Assembly (NCBI GenBank): GCA_021432605.1 | Contig: MU271158.1 | Location: 1 to 64,000, forward strand | From: Coniochaeta sp. PMI_546 | Taxonomy: Eukaryota > Ascomycota > Sordariomycetes > Coniochaetales > Coniochaetaceae | DNA: 64,000 nt | Direction: 5' to 3' | Part shown: one piece after another, positions 23,615-36,103 of the stretch | How positions within the stretch are numbered: the stretch's first letter is position 1 | Layout of the letters: each line of letters starts with the position of its first letter | Program-made: the position numbers and the translations under genes | Notes under the pieces: generated by a model | What the model was told of the DNA's origin: nothing | What the model saw: the letters and a program-made list of their open reading frames with translations, nothing else | Databases searched by the model: none

Positions 23615-26028
23615 TTTGCTCTGTGGCTGCCGCTCCGAGGCGGCGTGGAGTTAGTGAAGACTGAGAAAGCTGTCAATCGTGGAGCAGCTATGGGTCTTTT
23701 CACGCAAAGGCGGCCTGTAACCATGATCCGGTCATTGGCGCCCACAGCCTCTATAAGAGCCATAAGACTTCTCACGAAGCCGGGATCAGTGTTATCTCAA
23801 TCAAATCATCCGCCAATACCATAAGTGGTGCAATACTGCATGAGATTTATGCCATCGCACGTCTTTGCGTTTGCTTGCCGCGCTTTGGTGTAAATGGCCC
23901 TGGTCGTGCCCGGCGGGTTGGTTCTGGCCTGTCGGTCCACCTTGATCGCAACCGGATAATGTGGGCTTTGGTCGCAGTTTAGGAAGGTCTATGTTATAAG
24001 GCCCAGGGTGTGTCGGGGAGGGATAAGGACTTGCCTAATTGAGACCCTCCTTCTAATAACCGATACTTTTATATTGTTGCAATTTTCTTTGCAGATTGTT
24101 GCATCGCGGCAAAGTCAGTGAAACTTAACGCTGGCAAGTCGCTCGTATATCTCCTGCCCCCCTCCTTCCGCTTCCCCCATCTCAACGCGCACAAGAGAAT
24201 CAGTGGGTGTCACAGACTTGCCAGCGATGTCGCACTTCGAGCTTCCTGTTGGATGACAAGGTCTGGACTGGGAAGCTCGCGCAATGGCGGTGGATCCCCT
24301 ACCTTGAGTGTCTTGATTTATCAACGACGCTTGGGCCATATATCACTCCCGTACAGACCGCCGAACTCGCATTGAGAAGTCACACTTTGAAGCCTGGGTG
24401 GAAGCACAACACTTACACGAGCAGAACAATCAATTTGATCATTGGCTAACTTGCATATTGCGTAGTATGGTAGTCAGCCGGATTCCTTATGTAGTCTCAC
24501 ATGCCAACGTGATGAACTCGAGTCTCTCGACGTTGGGTTCGGGCAACGGAGGATTCGGGCCGGCCCGACAAACTCTTTGGAATACGGATGCCCCACACGG
24601 CACCGGCCAAATGACCGAGCACGCACAACCTAAAGGTACGTAACTTGTGCTAGGACACCTGGTGATTAGCAAAGTATGTACGTAGACCTATCTTTGTGGG
24701 ACGAGATTTTTCTTGATCTTGGATCGTCTTGAACGATGCATAATCACCTTTTATGCTAGGTTTCTCCTGTTGCCGCAGCAAAACCCACAGCTCTATCTTC
24801 GACCTTTGTCTAGCTGTCGCGAGACCGTGAAAGTCCTGCTTTCTCGCTGCGCCCTTTGCAGATCTCTCCGTACCGTAAGAAATTGTATTACACTCCTCCA
24901 CGCAGCACTGAAGGTCAGGTATAGACGATTTCGGGTGCGTTGGACGACCGTATTCACTTGGTGTCGATGAAGAGTAGATACAGACGCCCAGCACTCTTAG
25001 CCTGAGGCACGTTGTTTTTTACCCCGTGGTGACTAGACCAGTTGTAGATCTAGTGCTATCAAGCGAGTAGTCGGCTTGCCAGTTAGAAGTCGAGTTTGAG
25101 CTCTACATCAACGTCAAGCGCTCTGTCGTCGCCACTGGATAGTCGATATCGCAAGCTATTCCTCTGCCAGGCCTGATCCCGGCACCATAACTCCCGTTAT
25201 AATCTGAACACCCGTTCTCTATTCTATGCAGACTTGATATCCAAAGTTTGAGTGTCCATATAAGACAATGCTGGAAACGAGGACAGTATCCTAAGTAGTC
25301 TTGCTATCCTAGCCGGACCCACCTGACAATGGCATTAACTGACCAGGAACACTCTCTAGCATGTTTTCCAGGTGGCGCGAAGTCATATTACCACAAGCTC
25401 GCCGAACGATCACACCATATAAACTTAGATGCGACATTCGTGTGCAAAACCTTGTCAGCATGTGGTAAAATCCATACCATCCACATTCTCCATACTAAAA
25501 TCTTGGTAGATATAGTACAGACCGATAGACTATGCCCAGTGGAAACAATTTGATTCTCGCGTTGGATTTGATGCCAGCATCCCGACTTCGTTTCCTTATA
25601 GTATTATGTGGAGGTGGGACAGATAATCGATAGATGTTGGCCATTGGTACTACTTATTGGTATTATCATCTAGATTAGTTGCGAGGCCGCGTCGGGGTAA
25701 GGGTTAGTCTGAATCTGCAAAAGCTTACTTTCATGGCCACGTTATTACTGAATAGCGGACAGAAGTAGACTAGTCATATTACCACCAGCCTCCAAAAGCA
25801 GTGCTGATAACCTGCCATCAGAGCCGATGTTCCAAGGTCTGACAGCGTCGAGGTACAATTCTGGTATGCATTGAGCCGTCTTATCCAGCAGTATTCTTGC
25901 AAACCAACATGTGTGCCATGTGAGAAGCTTAGAGTGTCATCATTCGAAGGGAAATTGCCATTTTGTCTAACCATCTACCTGAAAAGGAGGATGGCACGCC
26001 AGTGGGGAGATGACCGTGGACTTGGCCT
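23615..26028. other. 2.4-kb gene-free stretch between OPT genes
   Basis: Contains the promoter of the first OPT gene (right of 23614) and the 3' flank of the second. No recognisable gene, RNA or repeat. Confidence 0.55.
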
Positions 26029-28808
26029 TCACCAGCTCAGAGGATACTCGTCTGGTGATAGACCAAAGTATCCAGAAGCTGGTAAGGACAGTAGAGACGC
26101 ATTGTTGTTATATAGCTGGTAGTCAACGCCCTGTTGAGCGACGTTATTTCCCCACCAACTCAAAGTTGTGTTTCGACCAGCACCAAAGCTGAAGACCAGG
26201 GTAACAATGAGTCCCGAGATGGCAACTCCGACACTCAGGCCTGCGAAGATGAGATAGGCGTATTTCCCCCACCATGCTGTGTAGCCGCGCTTCAAGTAGT
26301 ATTGGAAATACCAAGCAATGTAGATGCCTAGCGTTGCGTAGGTAAGGTTGTTGTTACCAGCCCACTGGAGAGCGCCAGAGAGTGCGATGGCGGGGTTGAG
26401 ACAAGTGAGAACGCTGGCAGCGGGCCTCCAGAAGTATCGGTCAAAGGAGGAGAAGTGCTTGTCTTGCAACCGTGCCTGAACATAAAGGCGCCCTCGTGGT
26501 GCTATCTTTTCGCCTACCACCCAGAGTGCACCAAGGACGGCGCCGATAAGGAAACACCAGGGAAGACCAGGATACAGCTTGAACATGTTGTTTGTGCCAA
26601 ACGCACCAAAGAATATCACAGATGAGAAGACTGAGTTAGCGTAATTGCAGACCATATGCTCTTTGTTGTTCCACTGGCATAGTGTGTTGTCCTCATTGGA
26701 GTAGACCATCATGACCTCCAGAATTGCACAGTATATGAAGCAATTTACGACGCATGACGCAATATGACCGCGGAAGACTGCTCGGGGTGGTAGCTTAGCA
26801 TAGTGGGCAAATTTTAAAATGTCTGTGAAGCTGCCGGCCATCTGTTCGAAGCTGCCGCCGAGCATCAAGATTACCAGCTGCGGAAGGGGACGGCCTGGCC
26901 ACCAGAGTCCTGGGAGCACTTGCCAGATCACGTTCACGGAGATGCCAGTTGCAGCGATGGACTCGATGATGACCCATGGGATGGTCAGTAGGCCTCCAAC
27001 AGCAGTGACGGCGAGAATTGAATACCATGGAGTTTGCGTTGGCCACGCTGTCACTGCAGCGATAGATATGGCGAATCCGAAGGCAAACACGATTCCATAC
27101 TGCAGGAAACTCGTGGTTAGTGAATGTCCATTCGTGACCAGGCAGGTATTTGTTTACTTACCCACCACTCAGGAACCTCTTTATACCGCCGCATCATTCG
27201 TGTGTGGCCATCCTCAAAGCCTGTGTAGATGGACCGGCGTTTGATCGTGTTCACCACAATGCCAACAAAGGCTTTCTTAAGTGCGCCCCAGTATTTAACA
27301 AACACGTACACAATAGAGAATGTGTAGTATACAAAGTTGGCACCCGTCACGAACAGGTTGGCGACCGCATAATACGGGGGTCCGTAAGCTCTGTATGCAT
27401 CAATGTTTACTTGATTGTCCGCAGTGAGGACCTGGCTCACGTTGTAAGACTTCCTCTGGTTGTTGAAGGCCGCGTTCGAATTGATGGGCATGAAAGCGGA
27501 CCAAAATGCATTCTTGTAGTACATTATGAGGATCAGAATGCCAGCAAGAACGCGCATAATGTATTGTTGTAGCTGACTGCACATTGTGAGCTGTCGCTGC
27601 CAGAAATCAAAACGAGGAAACACTCACGCAAAAAAGGGCGAATTCATGGCAAGCGACCCGGAGACGTTTGGGTCCCAACTTGTGAACGGGTTAAATCCCA
27701 TGCCTCCATAGGAGCCGGTCACGACGGCTAGATTTACATTGGTTGGTGAGATCCACGTCATCCAGTTGAAGAGTCGGAGTGCTGTGAAGAATTCGTTGGG
27801 AATCCAGTAGTAAATGAGAAAGACGCCAGCAAAGATTAGGAAACACGTATAACGAGTGATCCTCCAGCCGTTAATCGTCTCGCGCTTGTTGTCGTCATTT
27901 ATTAGTGTGCGGTTGAGCGCAAGAACAGGAAGGGTCGAGGGCCACACTGCTTCGACAGGATAGACTGTGAGGCGGCGCAGGATACCAGCCATTCCAAGTC
28001 CATATATCTGGTTCGCAAGGGCAAGCGCAATGGCGAACCCAAAGCCGGCCCAACGCTGGTTGAAAAAAATCGGCAGGCGTATGACCAGCAGCCCTGTAAA
28101 ATTGCCAATGGTGGAAGCGCCGGTGAAGATGATGGTTGCAAAAAGCTGTTCCTTCGAGGACCAAGGCCCTGGGTTGAGTGTGTAGCGCTTGCCGAGAATG
28201 GTAAACCCCCAGTCAGGAACAACATAAGCCATAGCGCGACCCATTGGGACCAGCAGCAGTTGGACCACTTGATTAGGAATAGATATTCCAGGCTGTCTAG
28301 GATTAAAGAACGTGTTCACAGCAGTGCAGACGCAGACCCAGAAGAATCCCAGTATGTAGGCGCGCACGCTTTCACAAGGCTCGTCCGGGTCGTCATAAGG
28401 CAACGTCACCGCTCGCACCTCTGCATAAGGGGACCAGTTGTGCATGAGACCGGCGGTCTTGCACGTCAAATAAGCCCATTCGCCGTACTCGAGTCCACAT
28501 GCCTCATTGCCCTCGACAATCTTTTTCAGGCGAGTCATCTGGGCTTGATCGAAGGTGTAGTCTTGATGATGGTCCTCGATGATCGCTCTTAGGACCCTGG
28601 TCGACGCACTTTCGTCCATGGTAAGAACAGCCGCCGCAACGCGATCAGGATCGGACCCAGCAGGAAGCGTTTCTGTGTTTCCGTCATGGTTCCCACTGTA
28701 CTCGCCAACAAGCCGCGTGACCCACTCATTTGGAGGAGCCCAGCGCTCTGGTATGACTTCAGCTTTCTCACCAACGCCGACGACCTTGACATCGCCTAGC
28801 AAGTCCAT
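26029..28808 (-). CDS. OPT family oligopeptide transporter with SPYAEVR motif
   Basis: Proton-coupled oligopeptide transporter of about 888 residues. Exons (minus) are 28808-27628, 27576-27162 and 27099-26029; introns are 51 and 62 bp. The cytosolic N-terminus is followed by NWSPYAEVRAVTLPYDDPDEP at about residues 124-144. This is the SPYxEVR signature of the peptide-transport branch, followed by the usual acidic patch. Further hallmarks are FFNPRQPGISIP, GPWSSKEQLFATI (the Asn-Pro-Gly-Pro-x-x-x-Lys-Glu motif is complete as NPGPWSSKE), SYGGMGFNPFTSWDPN and YAKLPPRAVFRGHI. This belongs to a different OPT branch from its neighbour, so the pair is not a tandem duplicate. Substrates are typically tetra- to hexapeptides or glutathione. 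Confidence 0.95.
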
Positions 28809-31800
28809 AGTGTTGACACATACAGTGACCTGTGAAGCGCCAAGACTGGGTAGAGACTCAACTCCATATCTGAGTCCTTATCATGAAGCGGTGCAATCAA
28901 GGCTCTTTTGAGGTCACGGCTAGCGGACCGATCCCACGATAACACACTTATATCCGGTGCGGGGGAACGAGCCAGTACACCGCTTAGGAAGGTGCCGGTT
29001 CATGTTGATCCTCTAAAGTGCCCAGGTTAATATGCCACAAACTGACAGGAAAGGGTTACTTCTGTGCATTAATGCAACGTTCATCCCGATAAAAGCACCA
29101 CATGATTAGTATACAGATGGCGGATTGGCATTGATTGCTACACCCGAACCTTGTCACTCCTCAAAGTTGGGGTTAACCCACCCCAATAGGACAGAAGGAT
29201 TCTGAGTATGGACCGTCGATGTGACAACGGCGCTCTCGACCGGCAAGTCCAGATAATCGGTAGGAGCCGTCTCTTCGGGAGAAGCACTGCCGTTATCACA
29301 GGTTCAAGAGAGGGGCCTCCCACTTTGCTGCGCAGAGGCTCGAGCCAGCACTCGGTGATGATAACCACAATCTGGAATACCAAATCCTCTCCATGAAGGA
29401 ACAATGACTTTGTCCAAGCGGTAATGCTAATGACATGTAAGGACATTCACTTCCTCCTGAGGCGCTTCAGAGAGCACTATTAGCTATTGTATGTGGCGAG
29501 CTTTGCTTTAGAGGAGACATCGCACTCTTTTGTCCAGCAGTTCTTCCAAATTGTAGATAAAGCAGCTCCCCATGAATGAACGGTGACCTTTGGATTGGGT
29601 TTACACAGTCGCTGAGTATGACCACACAGCTTGAGTTCACAAACGGAGGACCCATGTCGGATTAGCTGTGTAAAGCGACATTGAGAGCAGTTGTCGTAAC
29701 TAGGTTACTTAGTTAGGGTTAGCACCCCCCGTGTCATTTGCCTAAGGGGCATCAGGAAAATACAGTCAGTACTCTACTGTTCGCAGTGCACATGTTATTT
29801 CAACGTCTCTGGGAGACCAATGGGTATTAAGCAATAATACGTCACTGAAGTGCATGACGCGACGGGTCAAGGACCAGTACTGCGGCGATGTTGGTGTAGT
29901 GGCTCGTCGATGAGCTTAAGGAGTGCCATAATTGCAATGTTAAGTTGAGATTTATTAGCAACTGCAAAAGGTACATGCGTTTGATCTGTGTCTATCTTGG
30001 ACGGCAAAGAAGATAAGCATCATGAGACTTGGCATCATCGGTGGACGTTCACTGCCCAATTCACACCTTGGGTCAAAACTTGGCAGTGGATGGTGGCAGG
30101 AGGACAGTACAGCGCGGTTATACCAGGCCGGCTACACACGTGTAGTACTCCTGGACCGGCCAGAAGAAACGTACTTTCTGTTGGCTTGCTAATCTCTCGT
30201 CTCGATCTCCTCGTAGAGAATCCTTGAAGATTTCACATTTGTGTCTGACAACAGGCCTTTGTAACTGCGGGCGCTTCCGTAACCCCACTTAGGGCCGCCC
30301 TGTATCATAGTATTTGAGTTTTGATCTCCCGTACAGACATTTCAACCCTTGGCTAAGGTACCTTACCTTGGGTAAGGTACCCTTGGTACCTAAGCTATGA
30401 TAATTTCGCAAAGTCAAACATAATCCCTCGTAGCAGGATCGCTTTGCAGGGGTTGCTAGGCCTGGGTCAAGTGATATTTTTGATTTGTTGGCGCGAGTGC
30501 GCGTCAAGTGCGCTGCCAATCGGCACGCCCACCAATGGCTTCTTATTGGTGGAGAATGACTGACACTGTCCACGTGACGTGCCGAACAGTCACGTCATGG
30601 TGTCGTTGGTCCCGCCAGAGGAGACGCGTCTGGTCAAAACGGACATCTCCCTCCAAGGGTGCATTTCGACGAGCGACAGTACCGCCCTCGGGCAACAAAA
30701 GCCACAGCTTATCACTGTTCTCTGCCAGTAACTTCGTTTTCGGCGCCGACTCTGGCCAGTTCTCACATTGCCGAACATGCGCTGACTGTGAACCACAACC
30801 AGAAAAGCACGTCGCGTCGTTCGTGATCAGCGCCGATCCCATCTTATCAACCATCAGCCTGCCTATTTCTCCTCAGTCATTCTACAAATACGCCGTGCTA
30901 TCGAAGAGACTTTTCACGCTTGACGCTGCCGAGTTGATGCCGCACTTCGAAGGATTGTCAGAGCCCTACATGCAAGTCAAGCAGCCCTCGGGTGAGCATC
31001 ACCTTGGGCTGCCAAGGGTACAAGATCTAGGACCACACAGTTCAATGGCCATGGCAAGAGTCTGAAAGAGTAGCAAAAGTCGGCATGCCATATGGGAACT
31101 GTCAGCATGCGGGACAGCCTACTCTGGACAAACGCCCTGCCTTACTAGACCTAGCCGACAAGCCTCCTCCACAAGCACATACGCGTGTGGCGTTGGTCTT
31201 GGACAAGTTTGTCTTCTACTATGTGTGCTTGACCGGCAGGATTGGTAACTTTGTGCTCAGTTATTTCGGTCTCAAGCTCTTGCTGTTTCCGAGCATGCAA
31301 TTTCCCTATCGACGAGATAGCTGTGGCCAATGTTCTTGTTGGCTTGAACAGTGTTTCCCGGGGACTTTTGGATGCCCTGTCCTTTCTGCAAATGTTATCT
31401 GGTTCTGCTGGTTGTTCTGAGAAATACTGCCACCCCCGGCTCCTTTGTGGGCACTTCTCAGCAAATCTCCCATGTCTCTGCAGAGATGCATGGAAGTCTC
31501 GAGGTGTCGTGATTTTGGTTTGATCGCCACAAATCGCACGTGTCTTGCACAACGTGTCGCGTAGTTTGCCTATCGTCGGTCACAGTCACTAATGAAGTAT
31601 GGCATGACCTGTATGGCGGGGGTCTCCTGGAGACGAGATGCGAAGAGTTGAACCAAACCGATCTATCCAGCTGGCAGGGACTACTCTATTGCGAACTCAC
31701 AAACGCCGTTGCGCCAGGCCAGACGTCGAACTGCCAGTTCTACTCTACAGCCATCCACCACTCTGCGTGCGCCCCCAAACATAAAACGAATTTGCAGCAG

Positions 31801-31955
31801 GTTCTCAACAGAACGCCATCTTTTCTCCCCAGGCTAGAACCCTTCTTCCGGGTTGCTCGGATCCTGCCTGCATGCCCACATCTGGTCGCCCGGCATGCTC
31901 TAATCCTGGAACCAAAACCCAGCCATTTTGGCCATCTAGAAGTCATCATCATTCC
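28809..31955. other. 3.1-kb gene-free stretch
   Basis: The longest gap in the window. Open frames up to 185 codons occur (for example 30508-31065 plus) but show no domain, biased codon pattern or exon chain. A perfect hairpin lies at 30357-30381. A region around 31.1-31.6 kb is open on both strands without recognisable content. Confidence 0.5.
30357..30381. repeat. Perfect 11-bp inverted repeat with 3-bp loop
   Basis: GGTACCTTACC (30357-30367) is followed by TTG and then its exact reverse complement GGTAAGGTACC (30371-30381). Further GGTACC words flank it. It could form a cruciform or be a remnant of a miniature inverted-repeat element. Confidence 0.8.
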
Positions 31956-33570
31956 CTAGTCGCGCTTGCTGAACGTCCTTTTCTTGTTTTGCTGGCCGCC
32001 CGGTGCACCCCCGCTGAAACCGCCACCACCTCCGCCCCGACCGCGTCCTGCACCGCCAGGCTTGATGTTCAAACCAGGCACGCCTTTGAGACCCATCTTG
32101 CCGACAGTTTGTGCTTCGAGGAAAGGCGGGCTTGGGAGGCCGAGGGACGCGGAATACCTGTTTGCCAAGGCCACGACGCCAGCAGGAGGGAGGCCGTGAA
32201 CCTTAGTTAAAGTCTTTGTGAACCCTAGAAAAGAGACATATGCTTGAGCCTTCGACGCCTCCGGAACTCGAGTGAGTGCCTGTTGAATGATCTCTGTTGA
32301 CGAGACGCCTTCAACACGTGGCCTACGTCATGCTGTAAGTCAATCTGGTAAAGAAAGTAGCGATCTGCGACGGTGGGACTCACAAGCTTGCAGTCTTGAT
32401 AGGGAAGTCGGGATTCTTCTGCACAAACTTCATCTCCTCGGGAATCAAGATCATAACGGCGCGTCCCAGCTTGCCAGCTCTTCCAGTGCGTCCCACACGG
32501 TGAACATACTGCTCCTTGTCCGACGGGAGACCGATCTGGACGACCAGGCCAATATCTGGGAAGTCCATACCCCGGCCGACAACGTCAGAGGCGAACATTA
32601 CTCCACTCTTTGCAACCTTGAACTCCTCGACAGTCCGGTTGCGTGCCGGTTGGCTCATGCGCGAGTGCATCTGAAAGGCAGGAAGCCGGCCTGGGGCGGC
32701 ATTCCCGGGGGCAGCGAAGAGCTGGTAAAGGAGCCCAGCTTGCCTGGCGGTGGAGCAAAAGACGACGGCTTTCACCGCGCCACTTGTCTGTTCATGTGCC
32801 AGGAGGGTGTGCAGTGCTGGCAAGACTTCATCAATCGAGGGTACAGGAATGACTGTCTGTGGGATGGTGTCAACGGTGGGTTCGCCACCCTCTTCGATGG
32901 TCGTAATCTTGACATGGTCCGGCTTGAGAACCAGATGGAGGACCTTATTGATAGCAGGCGGCATCGTGGCGCTGAAGCACATGCCCTGCCAGCCTGCTTG
33001 TGTCTTGGGCGGTATGGATTGCAGGATCTTGATCAGTGACGGCGCAAAGCCCTGATCCAACATCCGATCAGCCTCGTCGAGCACAACAATGCGAATCTTG
33101 CTGAACTTTTGCTTCGCAGCATCGTCCGACAGATAGTCGATCAGGCGTCCCGGCGTAGCTACCAGGATGGTTGGCTTTCCCTTGAGAAACTTGGATAGGA
33201 GACTCTTTTTGTTACTACCTCCAACTGCCACGTGACACTCCAGTCGCGGCTGGCATAGGCTGGTCAGTTTGTCACACTCGTCGGCGATCTGCTGCGCAAG
33301 CTCTCGAGTTGGCGCCAGCACCAAAAGTCCGACATGTGATAAAGAGAGATTCTTGGTGGTGAGCAGGTTCTGCAACGCTGGCAGAAGGAAGGCGATCGTT
33401 TTGCCAGTGCCTGTCCGTGCCTGGACGAGACAATCACGGTCGAAACTGGGCATCTGCAAGACTTTCTCTTGGACGAGCGTCATTTGTTGGTATCCCATCC
33501 GATCTAGCGCGTTGAGAAGCTGTGGCGCGATACGACCAGCCATCTGAGAGAAGGGCAGCCTGGATGCCAT
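31956..33570 (-). CDS. DEAD-box ATP-dependent RNA helicase with RGG-type tail
   Basis: RNA helicase of about 517 residues. Exons (minus) are 33570-32384 and 32322-31956, with a 61-bp intron. Motifs in order: Q-motif region near residue 25-35, motif I ARTGTGKT (51-58), PTRELA, GG, TPGR, DEAD in VVLDEADRML, SAT, and the C-terminal domain motifs ending HRVGRTGRAG. Exon 2 supplies PRVEGVSSTE and a Gly/Arg-rich tail (RGRGGGGGGF) ending in basic residues. The sequence is closest in style to MSS116-type or spliceosomal/ribosome-biogenesis helicases; the short N-terminus gives no clear mitochondrial presequence. It is the only obvious housekeeping-type gene in the region. Confidence 0.94.
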
Positions 33571-34175
33571 GATGTCCGGTGGTCTCCTCGTACGATGAGT
33601 CCAAGTGTCTGAGGTGTTGGGACAAGTTGAGGTGGAAAAAACTTAGTATGGAAGCGCGGCAGCTAGGTCGTTCTGGATGGCAGAGGTGTGTCAGTAAAGT
33701 ACGGGGAAGAGGTAATGCCAGAGGCTCTTTTTCGATAAGATAGGTCGTCGCGAGTTCCCATGCTGAAGGATCTGCTAGCGGCAAGTACCACAGTAATTTC
33801 TATTGCGCAGCCTCAATCGTTACTTGTTCTAGCCAACCACAGCGTTCTCCAGGGCACCCTTGCCACTTGAAAACACCTGGTGACTCCCGTCCTTCGGTTA
33901 GGTACCGCCTGATCCACTATGGTACGGGAAATGCCAACGCTAGTCTTCTTTTGGAAATACAAGTTTGATTAGGTAAGGTAAATACCTAGCAACCAAAATA
34001 CTGTTCCTGTTCGCCCCTTCCACGATAACTCAATTTCCATGCATCGTTTCTCGCGAAACCAGCTACCCAAGTGCTGTTTTCGACGCTTAACCGCGGTACG
34101 ACACGTACCGTTGGGCATTGGTGCAGTTTGTTAGCCAACCGTCGGCTGGCACAATTCTTGCCTAGATCTGCGCTA
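33571..34175. other. Intergenic, helicase promoter
   Basis: Upstream region of the helicase, bounded on the right by the multicopper oxidase relic. No gene seen. Confidence 0.5.
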
Positions 34176-35880
34176 CGTCGCCCATGACCCATACTGTCTG
34201 CAACCCCCATCGTCCTATGCTGCAGCGAATGGCGGTGCATTAATCAAACACCAGCATCTGTCACCTGTAGACGCCATGCGCGCCATCCGTTTATCATCCC
34301 TGCTCTGGACCCGCTGGCTAGCGTGTAGTCGTACAGATACGTCGTAGAGATATGTCGTGTCTCTCCTCGCAGGGTTGCAAGATGAAAGCCCCTGCTCAGT
34401 AGTCACAGGGTCGTGCCTAACATGCCAGGACAGAATCCAATACTGAGGTGTAGTAGTGACCGCCATGCGCATAAAACGCGTGCGCGTTTCGACTACCGCT
34501 TCCACTTTTGTCGTTAGCCATGTCGCCTGATAATCTCGAGCAACTCGCCAACAGCGGCCAGCCAGGTCCTCGTTATAGGGTCCCAACCGCTATATAGATG
34601 GGTTGCCTTGAATGGCAGGTACAACCACATATCCATTCTTGTCGGTGTTGATGAGATGCGGCGCACTAGACAGCGCAGCACCGGGATCCTCGGCCATCGG
34701 AGGCAGACAAGTTAGACGACCAGATTTGCTGAGTTGAGATAAAAGCCCGTCGCGTCATCTCGGCGGCCGCTGGAAATCGTCTGTCTTCAGAGGGGGCAAT
34801 GCGTGCTCGGCCCAGCTAGTAATCTCGGTGGTGTCTGTGGGTGATATTGAGAGCCTTCGCCGCCGGCACGTCGGGGGCCTCCAGAGGCTTTTTGAATTGA
34901 GATTGCTTGTATCGAAGGACTGCATAAGAAATGCTGTTGTTTGCCGCAGTCTGTTCTCAACTTCAATGAGGAATTTTGTCTTGTTGAGTTTGGAGAGCTG
35001 CTTTTGAGGCGTGGTCCTGGGGAGAATGTCAAATTCTGGCCGGGCCCAAATTGCATCCCGAACACACGGTACAACTGCGTCAATCTTGCATCAGCTGCCA
35101 CAATAGACATGTTGACGCGATGCTCTATCTCGAATACAAACAGACCAAGGGCGATCCCGCCTATAACGCGGAATCTGTACTGTCTTGTCTGGCTCAACCT
35201 CAAAGAATGTCGGGACTGACGCGCCTGTCATGTTCAGGTATGGCGGTGCGTGGGCGTTGCCATTGACCAGGAAAGTATTGGGTTCGCCAGACCAGACGAG
35301 TGGGTTTGCTAGAAGTTCAGTGACAATGCTCTGGCTGGTTTCATTTTTGAGCTCAGTGACCTACAAGACCTTCGCCTCATAATGCACATAAGGGCCGTCA
35401 AAGGGCTTCAGCTTACGCACTATCAACGGCCCAATTCCTGACACCGACTGAAACAAAACATGCGCATGGTAGGAATATGTTCCGGCCTCTCCGACCTCTG
35501 GATGTAGCTCGTAATCAAAGTAATGATCTGGCGGTATGGGCTATTGGCTGACCAAGGGCGTGCCGTCGCTGGAAGGGGGCGCGCTATACGTCCATGCCAA
35601 TCAATGAACAGTAAGATTCTCGTCCGAAATCTCGTTATAGACCCGAGTCCTTGTGGTTTTGTTTTCGACAACAGTACTTCAGGGCCTATATGAGTGCCAT
35701 TGAGCAAGACTGATGGACGTGTCGTGCATGCTATGTGCGCGTCGTTGTTGTATGTTACGCGCAACATATAATCAGGCTGGAGACCGCGGCCATGCACCGG
35801 TTCTCGGTGTTGCAGGAACAGGATCCACCGCAGCGTTGTCTTCTGGGGCTGGTCATCATATGTGCTAGACATACTTCAAG
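34176..35880 (-). pseudogene. Decayed multicopper oxidase (ABR1/ascorbate-oxidase-like)
   Basis: Minus-strand remains of a three-domain multicopper oxidase can be followed over the whole span in shifting frames. In order: LRVTYNNDAHIACTTRPSVL and a GPE block (about 35760-35660); RTRVYNEISDENLTVH followed by a stop and 4-bp insertion that destroys the HWHG copper site (about 35600); GEAGTYSYHAHVLFQSVSG (about 35490-35430, His-x-His intact); YRFRVIGGIALGLFVFEIE (about 35170); GWDPITRTW then AHAFYAHGGHYY (about 34458-34485, family HPFHAHG); and finally MHRHSLQH (34217-34240), where the type-1 copper Cys of HCH is now Arg. Several stops and frameshifts interrupt it. The broken gene ends 220 bp from the stop of the UstYa-like gene. 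Confidence 0.85.
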
Positions 35881-36103
35881 AGCGATGGGTGTCACAGGTT
35901 CTACGAACCCCTTCTGGAAGCACTGACTTGAGTAGATCAGCGACTGCCAAGTTGATATAGACATCTAGCTTGGAACTCATATTGTGCTCTGTATTTTGAT
36001 ACTTGTTTATAAGCAACAATCTCGACGTTTCTCCGCTAGGTACCCCTTATCAATCGTCCAGACATTTCAACCGCTCTCGGAACGCTTCCAACTTCTGTGT
36101 CCT

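Noticed and set aside
29700-29725. TTAGTTAGGGTTAG, possible interstitial telomere repeat
   Set aside because: Only one and a half units; short TTAGGG words also occur near 25700 and 46140 and are expected by chance.
30508-31065. Plus-strand frame of 185 codons in the large gap
   Set aside because: Cys-, Ser- and Arg-rich translation without hydrophobic core pattern or motif; opposite strand is equally open.
33434-33784. Minus-strand frame that could extend the helicase upstream
   Set aside because: It is out of frame with the helicase motifs and overlaps its first exon; no splice junction joins it sensibly.
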